Both the position numbers and the translations under genes were made by a program. The notes beneath the pieces were generated by a model. The model did not search any database. It saw nothing but the letters and a program-made list of their open reading frames with translations, and had not been told where the DNA came from. Source: Variovorax sp. WS11 (GTDB lineage: Bacteria; Pseudomonadota; Gammaproteobacteria; Burkholderiales; Burkholderiaceae_C). From it: 64,000 nt of DNA. Numbering within the stretch: position 1 is the stretch's first letter; every line of letters starts with the position of its first letter. The stretch is from the NCBI RefSeq assembly GCF_010499245.1, contig NZ_JAAGOW010000001.1, positions 3,906,001-3,970,000 on the forward strand. Direction: 5' to 3'. Positions 1-8,428 of this stretch are shown in pieces.

Positions 1-239
1 TGGGCGGGCTGCCGCCGGAACTGGCGACGCCACGGCGTGCCGAACCCCGGGTCGCGGTGCCGGCCCGTTCGGTCGGCATCGGCGGTGCGCAGACCGGCAT
101 CTATCCGCTGGTCTCGCCGGGCGGCTGGCAGCTGATCGGCCGCACGCCGCTCGAGCTCTTCGATCCGCGCGCCGCCGAGCCCACCCTGCTGCGTCCGGGC
201 GACCGCGTGCGCTTCGTCGTCGAAAGCGCCGAGCTGTGA
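1..239 (+). CDS. pxpB: 5-oxoprolinase subunit B, C-terminal fragment
   Basis: This is the last 79 codons of a gene that enters from the left edge. The tail reads GGAQTGIYPLVSPGGWQLIG followed by RTPLELFDP and ends RVRFVVESAEL, which is the carboxyl end of the KipI/PxpB family. PxpB works with PxpC and PxpA as the ATP-dependent 5-oxoprolinase that opens 5-oxoproline (pyroglutamate) to glutamate in the cytoplasm. The stop TGA overlaps the GTG start of pxpC (GTGA), so the two are translationally coupled. The missing N-terminal part lies outside the window. Confidence 0.9.
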   Translation, partial: GGLPPELATPRRAEPRVAVPARSVGIGGAQTGIYPLVSPGGWQLIGRTPLELFDPRAAEPTLLRPGDRVRFVVESAEL

Positions 240-1279
240 GGGCGGAGGGCGCTCTCACGGTCTTGCGTCCCGGCTTGCTGGCTTCCGTGCAGGACCTGGG
301 CCGTTACGGGCACCGGCAGCAAGGCATCTGTCCGGGCGGTGCGCTCGACGCACTCGGGCTCACGCTGGCGAATCGGCTGGTGGGCAACTGCGACAACGCG
401 GCCGGGCTCGAGCTCACCCTGGGCGGGTGCGAGATCCGCTTCGAGGCACCCACCCGCATCGCGCTGACCGGCGATGACTTCGGCGCGCGGCTCGATGGTG
501 CGCCGCTGTGGCCCTGCTGGAGCGTTCCGGTGCAGCCGGGCCAGGTGCTGCGGCTCGGACCTGCGAACGAATGGAGCGCGAAGGCGGGCCTGCGCAGTTG
601 GCTCGCCGTTGCCGGCGGCATCGACGTGCCGCCGGTCATCGGCTCGCGCAGCACCGATCTCAAGGCCGGCTTCGGCGGCCACCTGGGGCGCGCGCTCAAG
701 AAGGGGGATCGCCTCCCCTTGGGCGTGCCGAGCCTCGATGCGGTGCGCCTGGCGCGGCGTGCCTTCGGCCTGCGTGCGCCCGACTGGGAGCAGGACAAGG
801 ACGGCGCCGCCGTCCTGCGCGTCATGCCCGGCCCCGAGTTCGAGCAGTTCACGCTCGCCGCGCGTGAACAGCTGTGGGGCGCAGCCTGGCGCATCACGCC
901 GCAGAGCAATCGCATGGGCATTCGCCTCGAGGGCCCCGAACTCAAGCGCAAGCGCAATGCCGACATGCTGTCCTCGGCCGTGATCCCCGGCACGATCCAG
1001 GTGCCGCCCTCGGGGCAGCCGATCATCCTGATGGGCGATGCCCAGACCACCGGCGGCTATCCGCGCATCGGCGTGGTGATCCGCGCCGATCTCTGGAAGC
1101 TCGCGCGGGCGCCGCTCAACGGCCGCCTGCGCCTTGCGGAAGTCGATGCCGCGGCCGCCCTGCAGGCCTGGGCCGAGCAGCGGCGCTACCTCGCGCAGCT
1201 CGGGCAATCCCTGGCGGCTGCGGGCTGGCCGCTGCCGGCGCACAATCCGGCCGAAGGAGAAAGCCACCATGCGGATTGA
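236..1279 (+). CDS. pxpC: 5-oxoprolinase subunit C (KipA / biotin-dependent carboxyltransferase-like)
   Basis: A 347-aa protein of the KipA/PxpC family, the partner of PxpB in ATP-dependent 5-oxoproline hydrolysis. Family marks are VLRPGLLASVQDLGRYGH near the N-terminus, the GGALDALG stretch, and the C-terminal IPGTIQVPPSGQPIILMGDA followed by QTTGGYPRIG. The length suits the stand-alone bacterial subunit. The GTG start overlaps the pxpB stop (GTGA). The last four codons overlap pxpA, whose Shine-Dalgarno GAAGGAGA sits inside this gene. The older name, urea amidolyase-related protein, refers to its homology with urea carboxylase; the setting with pxpA and pcp supports the 5-oxoprolinase role. 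Confidence 0.93.
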   Translation: MRAEGALTVLRPGLLASVQDLGRYGHRQQGICPGGALDALGLTLANRLVGNCDNAAGLELTLGGCEIRFEAPTRIALTGDDFGARLDGAPLWPCWSVPVQPGQVLRLGPANEWSAKAGLRSWLAVAGGIDVPPVIGSRSTDLKAGFGGHLGRALKKGDRLPLGVPSLDAVRLARRAFGLRAPDWEQDKDGAAVLRVMPGPEFEQFTLAAREQLWGAAWRITPQSNRMGIRLEGPELKRKRNADMLSSAVIPGTIQVPPSGQPIILMGDAQTTGGYPRIGVVIRADLWKLARAPLNGRLRLAEVDAAAALQAWAEQRRYLAQLGQSLAAAGWPLPAHNPAEGESHHAD

Positions 1280-2009
1280 CCTCAACGCCGACCTCGGCGA
1301 AGGCTGCGACAACGACGAGGCGCTGCTCAAGCTCGTGAGCTCGGCCAACATCGCCTGCGGCTGGCATGCGGGCGATGCGAAGACCATGCGCCAGTGCGTG
1401 CGCTGGGCCCTCGACAACGGCGTCGCGATCGGCGCGCATCCCAGCTTTCCGGACCGCGAGAACTTCGGCCGCAGCGAGATGCAGCTGCCGCCCGAGGAGG
1501 TCGTTGCGGGCGTGCTCTACCAGGTCGGCGCGCTCGCCGCCATCGTCAAGGCCGAGGGCGGCACGCTGGCGCATGTCAAGCCGCACGGCGCGCTCTACAA
1601 CCAGGCGGTGAAGGAACCGGCGCTGGCCGAGGCCCTGTGCGAGGCCGTGCGGCGCTTCGACCCCGGCCTGCGCTTCTTCGGCCTCGCCGGCAGCGGGATG
1701 ATCGGCGCCGCCGAACGCGCGGGCCTGAAGCCGGTCGAGGAGGTGTTCGCCGACCGCGGCTACATGCCCGACGGCAGCCTGGTGCCGCGCAGCCGGCCCG
1801 GCGCCCTGATCGAGGACGAAGAGCAGTCGCTGGCGCAGACGTTGTCGCTGGTGCGCGATCACCGCGTGACCGCGATCGATGGCACGGTGGTGAAAGTCAA
1901 CGCGCAGACCGTCTGCCTGCATGGAGACGGCGCGCATGCTCTGGCCTTTGCGCGCCGCATCCGCGAGCGCCTCGAGAGCGAAGGCATCACGGTCGCCGCG
2001 ACGGCCTGA
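1269..2009 (+). CDS. pxpA: 5-oxoprolinase subunit A (LamB/YcsF family)
   Basis: A 246-aa LamB/YcsF family protein, the third subunit of the PxpABC 5-oxoprolinase. The N-terminus MRIDLNADLGEGCDNDE and the following ANIACGWHAGD are the family signature; VKPHGALYNQ and EVFADRGYMPDGSLVPR are also typical. The frame stays open upstream, but the ATG at 1269 is right because it matches the family start and follows a strong GAAGGAGA at 1252-1259. It overlaps pxpC by 11 bases, which indicates one polycistronic message. Confidence 0.95.
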   Translation: MRIDLNADLGEGCDNDEALLKLVSSANIACGWHAGDAKTMRQCVRWALDNGVAIGAHPSFPDRENFGRSEMQLPPEEVVAGVLYQVGALAAIVKAEGGTLAHVKPHGALYNQAVKEPALAEALCEAVRRFDPGLRFFGLAGSGMIGAAERAGLKPVEEVFADRGYMPDGSLVPRSRPGALIEDEEQSLAQTLSLVRDHRVTAIDGTVVKVNAQTVCLHGDGAHALAFARRIRERLESEGITVAATA

Positions 2010-2021
2010 GCACGCTTCGTC

Positions 2022-2672
2022 GTGAACGTGCTGCTGACGGGCTTCGAGCCCTTCGACAAGGAAGCGCTCAATCCCTCATGGGAGGCAGTGAGCGCGCTCG
2101 AAGGCTGGCGCTGCGAAGGCGCCGCGGTGCATGCACGCCGCATCCCCTGCGTCTTCGGCGCCGCGCTGCGCGAGCTCGATGCGGCCATCGACGAGCTGCA
2201 ACCGCAGCTGGTCATCGGCATCGGCCAGGCCGGCGGGCGCAGCGAGATCACGCCGGAGCGCGTGGCGATCAACGTCGATGACGGCCGCATCTGCGACAAC
2301 GCGGGCTGCCAGCCCATCGACGTGCCGGTGGTCGCTGGCGCGCCGGCGGCTTATTTCTCCACGCTGCCGATCAAGGCCATGGTGCGCGACCTGCGAGCGA
2401 GCGGCATTCCTGCCGCGGTGTCGAACAGCGCCGGCACCTTCGTGTGCAACCATCTCTTCTTCGGCCTCATGCACCGAATCGTGACGCGGCCGGTGGCAGC
2501 GGGCGTGCGCGGCGGGTTCATTCACATTCCCTACCTGCCCGAGCAGGCGGCGCGCTTTCCCGGGGTGCCGAGCATGGCGCTCGACACAGTGATCGCCGCG
2601 CTGCGCATCGCAGTGGCCACGGCGCTCGTGGTGCGCGAGGATGTGCGCGAGACCGGCGGCCAGTTGAGCTAA
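2022..2672 (+). CDS. pcp: pyrrolidone-carboxylate peptidase (pyroglutamyl peptidase I)
   Basis: A 216-aa cysteine peptidase of family C15, which cuts an N-terminal pyroglutamyl residue from peptides in the cytoplasm. The start GTG is followed by NVLLTGFEPFDKEALNPSWE, the family opening. The catalytic Glu lies in GGRSEITPERVAIN, the Cys in SAGTFVCNHLFF and the His in GGFIHIPYLPEQ, so all three are present. It begins 12 bases after pxpA, in the same direction. The likely pathway is direct: Pcp releases 5-oxoproline from peptides and PxpABC turns it into glutamate. Its 3' end overlaps the convergent hydrolase gene by 4 bases. Confidence 0.95.
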   Translation: MNVLLTGFEPFDKEALNPSWEAVSALEGWRCEGAAVHARRIPCVFGAALRELDAAIDELQPQLVIGIGQAGGRSEITPERVAINVDDGRICDNAGCQPIDVPVVAGAPAAYFSTLPIKAMVRDLRASGIPAAVSNSAGTFVCNHLFFGLMHRIVTRPVAAGVRGGFIHIPYLPEQAARFPGVPSMALDTVIAALRIAVATALVVREDVRETGGQLS

Positions 2673-3379
2673 CGCGACTGCAGGTGCCGCTGCAGCCACG
2701 GCATCAGCGCGGCGTTGACCTCTGCGGGCTTCTCCATGGTCAGCATGTGGCCGCAGGTCTGGATCCACACCAGCTCGGCCTGCGGCACCAGTTCTGCGAT
2801 CTCCTGCGAGCATTCGGGCGGCGTCAGGCGATCGCCGTCGCCGCAGATCACGAGCACCGGGCAGCGCAGCGACGCGAGCGACGGACGCTGGTCGGGCCGC
2901 TCCATCAGCGCGCGGTTCTGCCTGATGAGCTGCTGCGCGCCCGCATCGAGCACCAGCTCCACGTAGCGCTGCACCAGTGCCGCATCGCCCGCCTGTTCGG
3001 GATGGAAGGCGAAGCCCGCATTGAACTGGATCACGTCGCGCGCCTCGCCGTGCTCGAAGAGCTCGATCGCCGAGGTGCGCAGCTCGTACATCTCGGGCGT
3101 CTCGGGCCGCGGGTTGGTGCCCAGCAGCGCGAGGCCCGCGATGCGCTCGGGCGCCTGGCGCGCGGCCTCCATCGCGATCATGCCGCCCATCGAGGCGCCG
3201 CAGAGGATCAGCGGGCCCTCATGCTCGCTCAGCACGGCCGCGGCCATGGCCTCGATGCGCTCGTGGCGCATGTGGGCGTCGCTCACGCGGACGTCGATGC
3301 CGGAGGGCAGGGCGGGCAACTGGGCTTCCCAGAGGCGCTCGTCGCAGGCGAGGCCGGGCAACAGGACAAGACGGGGCAT
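2669..3379 (-). CDS. alpha/beta-fold hydrolase
   Basis: A 236-aa protein with a complete alpha/beta hydrolase set: oxyanion-loop region LVLLPGLACDERLW, nucleophile elbow GASMGG (Ser), acid in ICGDGDRLTP (Asp) and CGHMLTMEKP (His). No signal peptide is seen, so it is likely cytoplasmic. The substrate cannot be read from sequence; relatives include small esterases and enol-lactone hydrolase-like enzymes. The ATG at 3379 was chosen because the product then starts at the first beta strand (MPRLVLLPG), although the frame is open further upstream. It is convergent with pcp and divergent from the phosphatase gene at 3461. Confidence 0.85.
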   Translation of the reverse strand: MPRLVLLPGLACDERLWEAQLPALPSGIDVRVSDAHMRHERIEAMAAAVLSEHEGPLILCGASMGGMIAMEAARQAPERIAGLALLGTNPRPETPEMYELRTSAIELFEHGEARDVIQFNAGFAFHPEQAGDAALVQRYVELVLDAGAQQLIRQNRALMERPDQRPSLASLRCPVLVICGDGDRLTPPECSQEIAELVPQAELVWIQTCGHMLTMEKPAEVNAALMPWLQRHLQSR

Positions 3380-3460
3380 GGGCCGATTCTCCGCGATCAG
3401 CGCGCCGCCGCCCCGATGCCGCTGCCCTGACATGTATTGCGAGGACAATAGCCTCACTCC

Positions 3461-4132
3461 ATGTCCACCGAACTCATCCTGATCCGCCACGGCGAAACCG
3501 ACTGGAATCGCGAGCTGCGCTTCCAGGGCCACATCGACGTTCCCCTCAACGACACCGGCCACGAGCAGGCACGCCGGCTCGGTCTGCGACTCGCGCGCGA
3601 ATCGGTCCAGCACCTCGTCAGCAGCGACCTCATGCGCGCGCAGCAGACGGCCGCGCCGGCCGCACAGCAGCTCGGGCTCGAGATCGTCGGCTCGGTGGCG
3701 CTGCGCGAGCAGAACTTCGGCATCGTCGAAGGCATGAATGCCGACGAGATCCAGCGCCTGCACCCGCGCGCCTGGGAAGACTGGCTCAAGTTCAACGAGG
3801 ACCATCGCATGCCCGAGGGCGAGTCGCCGCGCGAGTTTCATGCACGCGTCATCGAAGCGCTGGGCCGCATCGCGGCCGCGCACCAGCAGCAGACCGTGAT
3901 GGTGGTGACGCACGGGGGCGTGCTCGACATGGTCTGGCGCACGGTGAAGGGCCTCGGCCTCAACGGACCGCGCCAGAGCGCGATTCCCAATGCAGGCTTC
4001 AACCGCATCCGCATCGCCGACGCCGCGAGGCCTGCGCAGATCGAGATCGTCGACTGGGCCGACACGGCGCACCTCGACGGCCTGCCGGCCCAGCCCAGCT
4101 ACGACCAGGGGCGGCACCTGCGCAAGTCATGA
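3461..4132 (+). CDS. histidine phosphatase family protein (phosphoglycerate mutase-like)
   Basis: A 223-aa member of the branch-2-like histidine phosphatase clan. The catalytic His lies in ELILIRHGETDWN, the second His in VVTHGGVLDMVWR, and the acid is probably in LREQNFGIVEGM. The family includes cofactor-dependent phosphoglycerate mutases, but also many small phosphatases such as CobC and alpha-ribazole phosphatase types, so a broad name is safest. The 80-bp gap before it could hold a promoter. Its stop codon overlaps the ATG of the repeat mini-ORF (ATGA at 4129-4132). Confidence 0.9.
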   Translation: MSTELILIRHGETDWNRELRFQGHIDVPLNDTGHEQARRLGLRLARESVQHLVSSDLMRAQQTAAPAAQQLGLEIVGSVALREQNFGIVEGMNADEIQRLHPRAWEDWLKFNEDHRMPEGESPREFHARVIEALGRIAAAHQQQTVMVVTHGGVLDMVWRTVKGLGLNGPRQSAIPNAGFNRIRIADAARPAQIEIVDWADTAHLDGLPAQPSYDQGRHLRKS

Positions 4133-4251
4133 GCCGCCGGGCCGCTCCCAAGGCGAATAGCACCGTAGCCGAAGGCGAAGGTACTCCAGTGAGCCGCACG
4201 GCCGTTCCGAAGGCTCATAGCACCGTAGCCGAAGGCGAAGGTACTCCAGTC
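4129..4251 (+). repeat. tandem pair of about 60-bp intercistronic repeat, with mini-ORF
   Basis: Two direct copies, 4129-4188 and 4189-4251, share the core AATAGCACCGTAGCCGAAGG and continue CGAAGGTACTCCAGT. Each begins TGAGCCGC plus a G/C-rich stretch. The first ATG overlaps the stop of the phosphatase gene (ATGA). The frame then stays open for 71 codons to 4344 and reads MSRRAAPKANSTVAEGEGTP, then VSRTAVPKAHSTVAEGEGTP. Related copies lie at 15714-15779 and 31910-31971, always sense to the upstream gene. Here the next gene is convergent, and its TGA stop (4250-4252) sits at the end of the second copy. I do not claim the 71-codon frame is a working gene; its last 28 codons are antisense to the PBP gene. 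Confidence 0.9.
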
Positions 4252-7200
4252 AGCCGCGATCGGCGGCGCAGCCCTCGCGCTGGAGCACCGGCAGCAGCTG
4301 CGGCGCCATCGACTTCAGCAGCTGCACCGGCAGCGCACTGGTGAAGCGGTAGTGCGCCGCGTGCGGCTCGCGCACGTAGGCCACGAGCGTGCCGAAGTAG
4401 CGGTCGCCAAGCGTGAAGACGAAGGTGGCCGTGCGTTCGACCTTGCGCTCGGCGATCACGCGTCCGCCGCGTCCGATGACCTGGAAGCGGTGGTCGCCGG
4501 TGCCGGTCTTGCCGGCGATCTCGAGGGGCTGCCCCTTCGCATCCCGGACTGCATCCTTGAGGCGGCGTGCGGTCCCGTTGTTCACCACGTCGAGCAGCGC
4601 GCGGCGGGCGGCCTGCGCCACCTCCGGCGCGAGCAGTTGCTGCGATGCCGCGCCGCGCTGCTCCAGCCGCGTCTCGTAGGGCATGTCGCGCGCGAAGTGC
4701 AGCACGCTCACACGCTGTTGCGGCAGCCGCCTGCCGTCGTTGGCCAGGATGCCCATCAGCTCGGCCAGCGCCGCCGGCCGGTCGCCCGAGGCGCCGATCG
4801 CGCTGGCGTACGAGGGCGTCAGCGAGGCGAAGGGATAGCCCAGGCGCTGCCATGAGCGATGGATCTGGGCGAAGGCGTCGCGCTCGATCAACTCGCGGAT
4901 GCGCCGATCCTGCGCATTCTTGTGGCGCGTCCTGAAGAGCCAGGCGTAGGCGTCCTGCCGTACCTGCACGCTCGCGTCCAGTGCCTCGGTCAGCGTCGCG
5001 CCGGGGTGGCGCCGCAGGTAGCCGACCAGCCAGAGCTCCAGCGGATGCACGCGCGCCACGTAGCCGCGATCGGCCAGCGACAGGCCCGGGTAGGTCTTGT
5101 GCATCGTGCGCAGCGCGCGCGGCGAACTGGCCCCGCGTCCCAGGCGCTGCGTGAGCAGGTCCTCGAGCTGCGCCTCGCTGGCCTCGGGCTCGAGGGTGAA
5201 CAGCACGCTCGCGAGGCGAGGCGCCGAGGGGCGCACGCCCTTCAGCAGCAGCGCTTCGGCCTCGGCCGGCGACTTGCCCGCGTACTTCCGGTGGAAGCGC
5301 GTCAGATACGCCGAGCCCTCGCGGTCGGCGAAGAGCACCAGCATCTCCCGCCGGCCCGGGTCGGAAGGGTCTTCCAGCATGCTGCGCCCGGCGGCCTCGT
5401 CGCCGTACATCCGGTGGCGCACGATGTCGCGCATCACGCGGATGAACACCAGGTTGACCGAGTGCCTGAAGGCTTCCTGCACCGTCATCGGCCCGCCGCG
5501 CGTGCGATCGAAATTGCTGAAGCTGTGCAGGCCGCCGCCGGTGAAGAAGGCTTCGCCCTCGCCCGCCGAGTAGCGGCGCTGCATGGCCGCCTCCAGCATC
5601 GGAGCAAGGCTGTGGTCCCGGCTGCGCAGCAGGTAGTCGCGTGCCCAGGTGCCCAGCGGATCGCGCTTGCTCGGCGGCCATGCGGCGATGGCGGATGCAT
5701 CGCGCCCGGCCCAGCGCTCGTGCAGCTCGGCGACGAGTTCGAGGTAGCTCACCAGCGTACGCAGCTTGGCGGTGGAGCCGAGGTCCAGACGCGCGCCCTG
5801 GTTCACGTCGAAGGGCTGGTCGATGTTGTCGGCCTGGATGCGCGGCAGGTTGGCGAGCGCGCCGCGCTCGTACAGCGTGAAGCTGTAGACCAGGTGGCGC
5901 GGGTCGTTGCCCGGGTCGAGCAGGTGATGGCCGTACAGGCCCGCCGCCTTCGCGCCCGCCGGCGTGCGCAGTGCGGCCAGCGCCCGCGCCGCGATCGCCT
6001 GCGCCTCGCTGTCCATGCTGCCGTCCACCTCGAGGTCGAGCCGCTCGAGGTCGTAGGCGCGCGGCACGCCGAGCAGGGCAGACACTTCGCCGCGCATGGC
6101 GTTCAAGCCCTTGCGCTCGACGAAATCGGGCCGCGGCGTCGCGGGCCGCCCGGCCTGCCGCTGCAGGGAGACTTGCAGCGCCGCATCGCGCAGGGAGGGC
6201 GCGATCACGCCCGCCTCGGCCATCAGCCGCAGGTAGCTGTCGGTGAGCCGGGCCAGGCTCTCGCCGTTGTCCAGCAGGTGCTGCGAGGGCCGGCGCTGCG
6301 CGATCATCAGCGACAGCGCCTGCTTGAAGGCCTCGGCCTGGCGCCGCAGCACCTCGTCGGACGGCGGGGATCCCTCCGCGTTGTCGGACAGCAGCCGGTT
6401 GACCTCGCGCACGTCGCGGCCGTACCAGGCCCACAGGCCGTCGCCGAGGCCGTGCACCTCGCCGAATCCCGGCCGCGCGGCCAGCGGCACGGTGTCGAGG
6501 TAGTCGACCACCACCTGGCGCCGCCGCGCCTGCGTGTCCTCGCCTTCCTGGTAGGCGCGCAGCGAGGCCGACGCCATCTGGCGCAGCTTGTCGCCGATCG
6601 ACACGGTGCGGCCCTGGGGCGAGTGGCGGTACTTCTCGATCTGGGTGGCCAGGGTGCTGCCGCCGGAAGCCGATTGCCGCGCGCCGACCGCCCGGTGCAA
6701 CTGCTCCAGCGTCGCCTTCGCGAAGCGCTCCGGGTCGACCGCGGGATTGCGCTGGGCCGGCTGCGCGTCCAGCAGGTGGCGGTCCTCGACGAAGAGCAGC
6801 GCGTCCACCAGCAGCGGCGGGACCTGCTCGAAACGCTCGTACACGCGTTGGGGGACGCGCGATTGCGACAGGATGCGGGCGCGGCAGTCGCGCACCGTCA
6901 GGCCCGCCTGGTTCTTGTCGCGGTAGGGGCCGTAGAGGCCGTGTTCGTGCAGCTCGATCAACCGCGGCGACATGCGGGCCTGCTGCGTCACCTCGTAGCC
7001 GCGCGCCTGCAGACGCTCGATGAACTCAGGCAGCTGGCGGTAGCCGAGCCGAGCGTCGTAGGGCCCCGAATGCGGGAAGCGGATGGTGTCGCTGGGGCCG
7101 GCCTCCATGCTGAAGTGCGCATCGCGCCCCAAGTCGCGCCAAAAGGCCGACTGCAGCCTCGAAGTCCTGAGCTCGTCCACGGTGACGGCGACGAGCGCGG

Positions 7201-7252
7201 CCATCGCGGCGAGCCCCGCACCGAGCCAGAAGACCGTCCTGAGCCTTGCCAC
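4250..7252 (-). CDS. class A penicillin-binding protein-like, transglycosylase and transpeptidase domains
   Basis: About 1000 aa. Residues 1-25 form a short cytoplasmic start plus a membrane anchor (TVFWLGAGLAAMAALVAVTV). A GT51-type glycosyltransferase follows: FVEDRHLL near residue 152 supplies the likely catalytic Glu, then GGSTLATQIEKY. The penicillin-binding domain has the three motifs SxxK (GSTAKL, near 491), SxN (HSVN, near 596) and KTG (GKTGTGDH, near 912). It should build and cross-link peptidoglycan on the periplasmic side. The start is uncertain: the frame opens at 7405 but would overlap the divergent gene, so GTG 7252 was chosen. The glycosyltransferase motifs differ from textbook ones (an insertion after the ED pair; LATQ where ITQQ is usual). 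It is longer than E. coli PBP1a/1b (about 850 aa). Confidence 0.82.
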   Translation of the reverse strand: MARLRTVFWLGAGLAAMAALVAVTVDELRTSRLQSAFWRDLGRDAHFSMEAGPSDTIRFPHSGPYDARLGYRQLPEFIERLQARGYEVTQQARMSPRLIELHEHGLYGPYRDKNQAGLTVRDCRARILSQSRVPQRVYERFEQVPPLLVDALLFVEDRHLLDAQPAQRNPAVDPERFAKATLEQLHRAVGARQSASGGSTLATQIEKYRHSPQGRTVSIGDKLRQMASASLRAYQEGEDTQARRRQVVVDYLDTVPLAARPGFGEVHGLGDGLWAWYGRDVREVNRLLSDNAEGSPPSDEVLRRQAEAFKQALSLMIAQRRPSQHLLDNGESLARLTDSYLRLMAEAGVIAPSLRDAALQVSLQRQAGRPATPRPDFVERKGLNAMRGEVSALLGVPRAYDLERLDLEVDGSMDSEAQAIAARALAALRTPAGAKAAGLYGHHLLDPGNDPRHLVYSFTLYERGALANLPRIQADNIDQPFDVNQGARLDLGSTAKLRTLVSYLELVAELHERWAGRDASAIAAWPPSKRDPLGTWARDYLLRSRDHSLAPMLEAAMQRRYSAGEGEAFFTGGGLHSFSNFDRTRGGPMTVQEAFRHSVNLVFIRVMRDIVRHRMYGDEAAGRSMLEDPSDPGRREMLVLFADREGSAYLTRFHRKYAGKSPAEAEALLLKGVRPSAPRLASVLFTLEPEASEAQLEDLLTQRLGRGASSPRALRTMHKTYPGLSLADRGYVARVHPLELWLVGYLRRHPGATLTEALDASVQVRQDAYAWLFRTRHKNAQDRRIRELIERDAFAQIHRSWQRLGYPFASLTPSYASAIGASGDRPAALAELMGILANDGRRLPQQRVSVLHFARDMPYETRLEQRGAASQQLLAPEVAQAARRALLDVVNNGTARRLKDAVRDAKGQPLEIAGKTGTGDHRFQVIGRGGRVIAERKVERTATFVFTLGDRYFGTLVAYVREPHAAHYRFTSALPVQLLKSMAPQLLPVLQREGCAADRG

Positions 7253-7403
7253 GACCTGCCTCGCTGTGAGCCCGTACCCGGGTTCTTCAGTCCGGATGAT
7301 GCTCCTTTCGCGGGCTGTTTGGGGGAACGGGCAGCCCGGAACCCGCAGCGCCGTGCAAGGCTCCAAGCAGAACCGGCCTTCCTGCCGGCAGGAGGTATGA
7401 ACC

Positions 7404-7766
7404 ATGTTCCAAGTGAAACATTGGCAAGACCCTGTGAATGGGGCGCTGGGTGCCTGGCTGCTTCTTTCGCCCTGGATCCTGGGCTACAACGGCGAGGCGG
7501 CCGCGATGCCCAATGCGGTGATCGTCGGCGTCGCGCTGATCGCTGCCGCGCTCGGCGCCATGCTGCTTCCCCGCGCCTGGGAGGAGTGGACCGAAGCGGC
7601 GCTCGGCCTGTGGCTGATGGCGTCGCCTTGGGTGCTGCGCTTCAACGGCAACGCCGACGCCATGCTCGCCGCGGTCATCACGGGTCTGGTGGTGCTGGTG
7701 CTGGCGGCGTGGACGCTGTTGACCGACGAGGAATACAGCCGCTGGTGGCACCGCGCCGCGCACTGA
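7404..7766 (+). CDS. SPW repeat membrane protein
   Basis: A 120-aa integral membrane protein with two copies of the SPW motif, LLLSPWILGYNGEAAAMPN and LMASPWVLRFNGNADAMLA. Each starts a unit of two membrane helices, giving four helices in all. SPW-repeat proteins are common in Proteobacteria and Actinobacteria, and their role is not known. It is transcribed away from the PBP gene; the upstream region 7253-7403 must carry the promoters of both. Its stop overlaps the left arm of a palindrome at 7766-7780. Confidence 0.85.
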   Translation: MFQVKHWQDPVNGALGAWLLLSPWILGYNGEAAAMPNAVIVGVALIAAALGAMLLPRAWEEWTEAALGLWLMASPWVLRFNGNADAMLAAVITGLVVLVLAAWTLLTDEEYSRWWHRAAH

Positions 7767-7780
7767 GCGCGGTCCGCGCT
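7766..7780. terminator. 15-bp palindrome between convergent stops
   Basis: AGCGCGG-T-CCGCGCT is a perfect inverted repeat with one central base. It fills the gap between the SPW gene stop (ending 7766) and the LysE gene stop (7782). There is no T-run, so if it acts as a terminator for both strands it is not a standard intrinsic one. Confidence 0.4.
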
Positions 7781-7781
7781 T

Positions 7782-8408
7782 CTAGGCGGGGCGCTTGGCC
7801 AGCAGCGCCCACACGCCTGCGGCCGAGAGCAGCGAGCCGCCCGCCAGGTGGAAGCGCCGCTGCGCGCGCGGCGAGCTCAACAGACGCCGCGCCGCGGCAG
7901 CGAACACCGCATACAGCGTGGCGTTGAGCGTCGCCATCGCCACGAAGGTGAGGGCGAGGATCCAGAGCTGGCGCGAGACGTCCTCGCCCGGCCGGATGAA
8001 CTGCGGCAGGAAGGCCACGAAGAACACGATGCCCTTGGGGTTGAGGGCGGTCACCAGCCAGGTGTTGGCGAACAGCCGCCAGCGCGAGCCCGGCACGGCC
8101 GGCGCCGCCAGCTCGGTGGAGGACACGCCGGCCCTGAGCAGCTTGATGCCGAGGTACAGCAGGTACAGGCCGCCGACCCACTTCACCACCGTGAACCAGA
8201 AGGCCGAGGCCGCCAGCAGCGCACCGAGGCCGAGCAGGGAGACCAGCAAAGCGGTCGAATCGCCCAGCGCCACGGCCGCCACCAGCGGCACGTTGGCGCG
8301 GCGGCCGTGCGCCATCGAGTAGCTGATGACAGTGAGGATGGTCGGGCCGGGAATGATCAGCAGCACCGCGGACGCGGCGACGAAGGCAAGCCAGATTTCA
8401 ATGGACAC
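7782..8408 (-). CDS. LysE/RhtB family amino-acid exporter
   Basis: A 208-aa membrane protein with about six hydrophobic helices. The opening reads WLAFVAASAVLLIIPGPTIL, where the IPGP motif is typical of the LysE/RhtB family. GGLYLLYLGIKLLR and ALNPKGIVFFVAFLPQFI are also family hallmarks. These proteins export amino acids or close derivatives across the inner membrane; the substrate here is not evident. The GTG at 8408 follows GAGGAG by 6 bases. It lies 20 bases downstream of the TTC38-like gene on the same strand, so the two may share a transcript. Confidence 0.88.
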   Translation of the reverse strand: MSIEIWLAFVAASAVLLIIPGPTILTVISYSMAHGRRANVPLVAAVALGDSTALLVSLLGLGALLAASAFWFTVVKWVGGLYLLYLGIKLLRAGVSSTELAAPAVPGSRWRLFANTWLVTALNPKGIVFFVAFLPQFIRPGEDVSRQLWILALTFVAMATLNATLYAVFAAAARRLLSSPRAQRRFHLAGGSLLSAAGVWALLAKRPA

Positions 8409-8428
8409 GGGATGGGCTCCTCGGGAGA

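Noticed and set aside
1134..1268. A longer upstream start for pxpA
   Set aside because: It would run back through pxpC; the ATG at 1269 has a strong Shine-Dalgarno and matches the family N-terminus.
101..1417. A 438-codon open frame on the minus strand
   Set aside because: Antisense to pxpC and pxpA, which have clear family motifs.
4189..4344. The second half of the 71-codon repeat ORF as a gene
   Set aside because: The last 28 codons are antisense to the PBP gene and have no sign of their own selection; only the repeat part is described.
4859..7927. A 1022-codon open frame on the plus strand
   Set aside because: It lies opposite the penicillin-binding protein gene, its translation is rich in Arg, His, Gln and Gly with no domain, and it is explained by high GC at third positions of the true gene.
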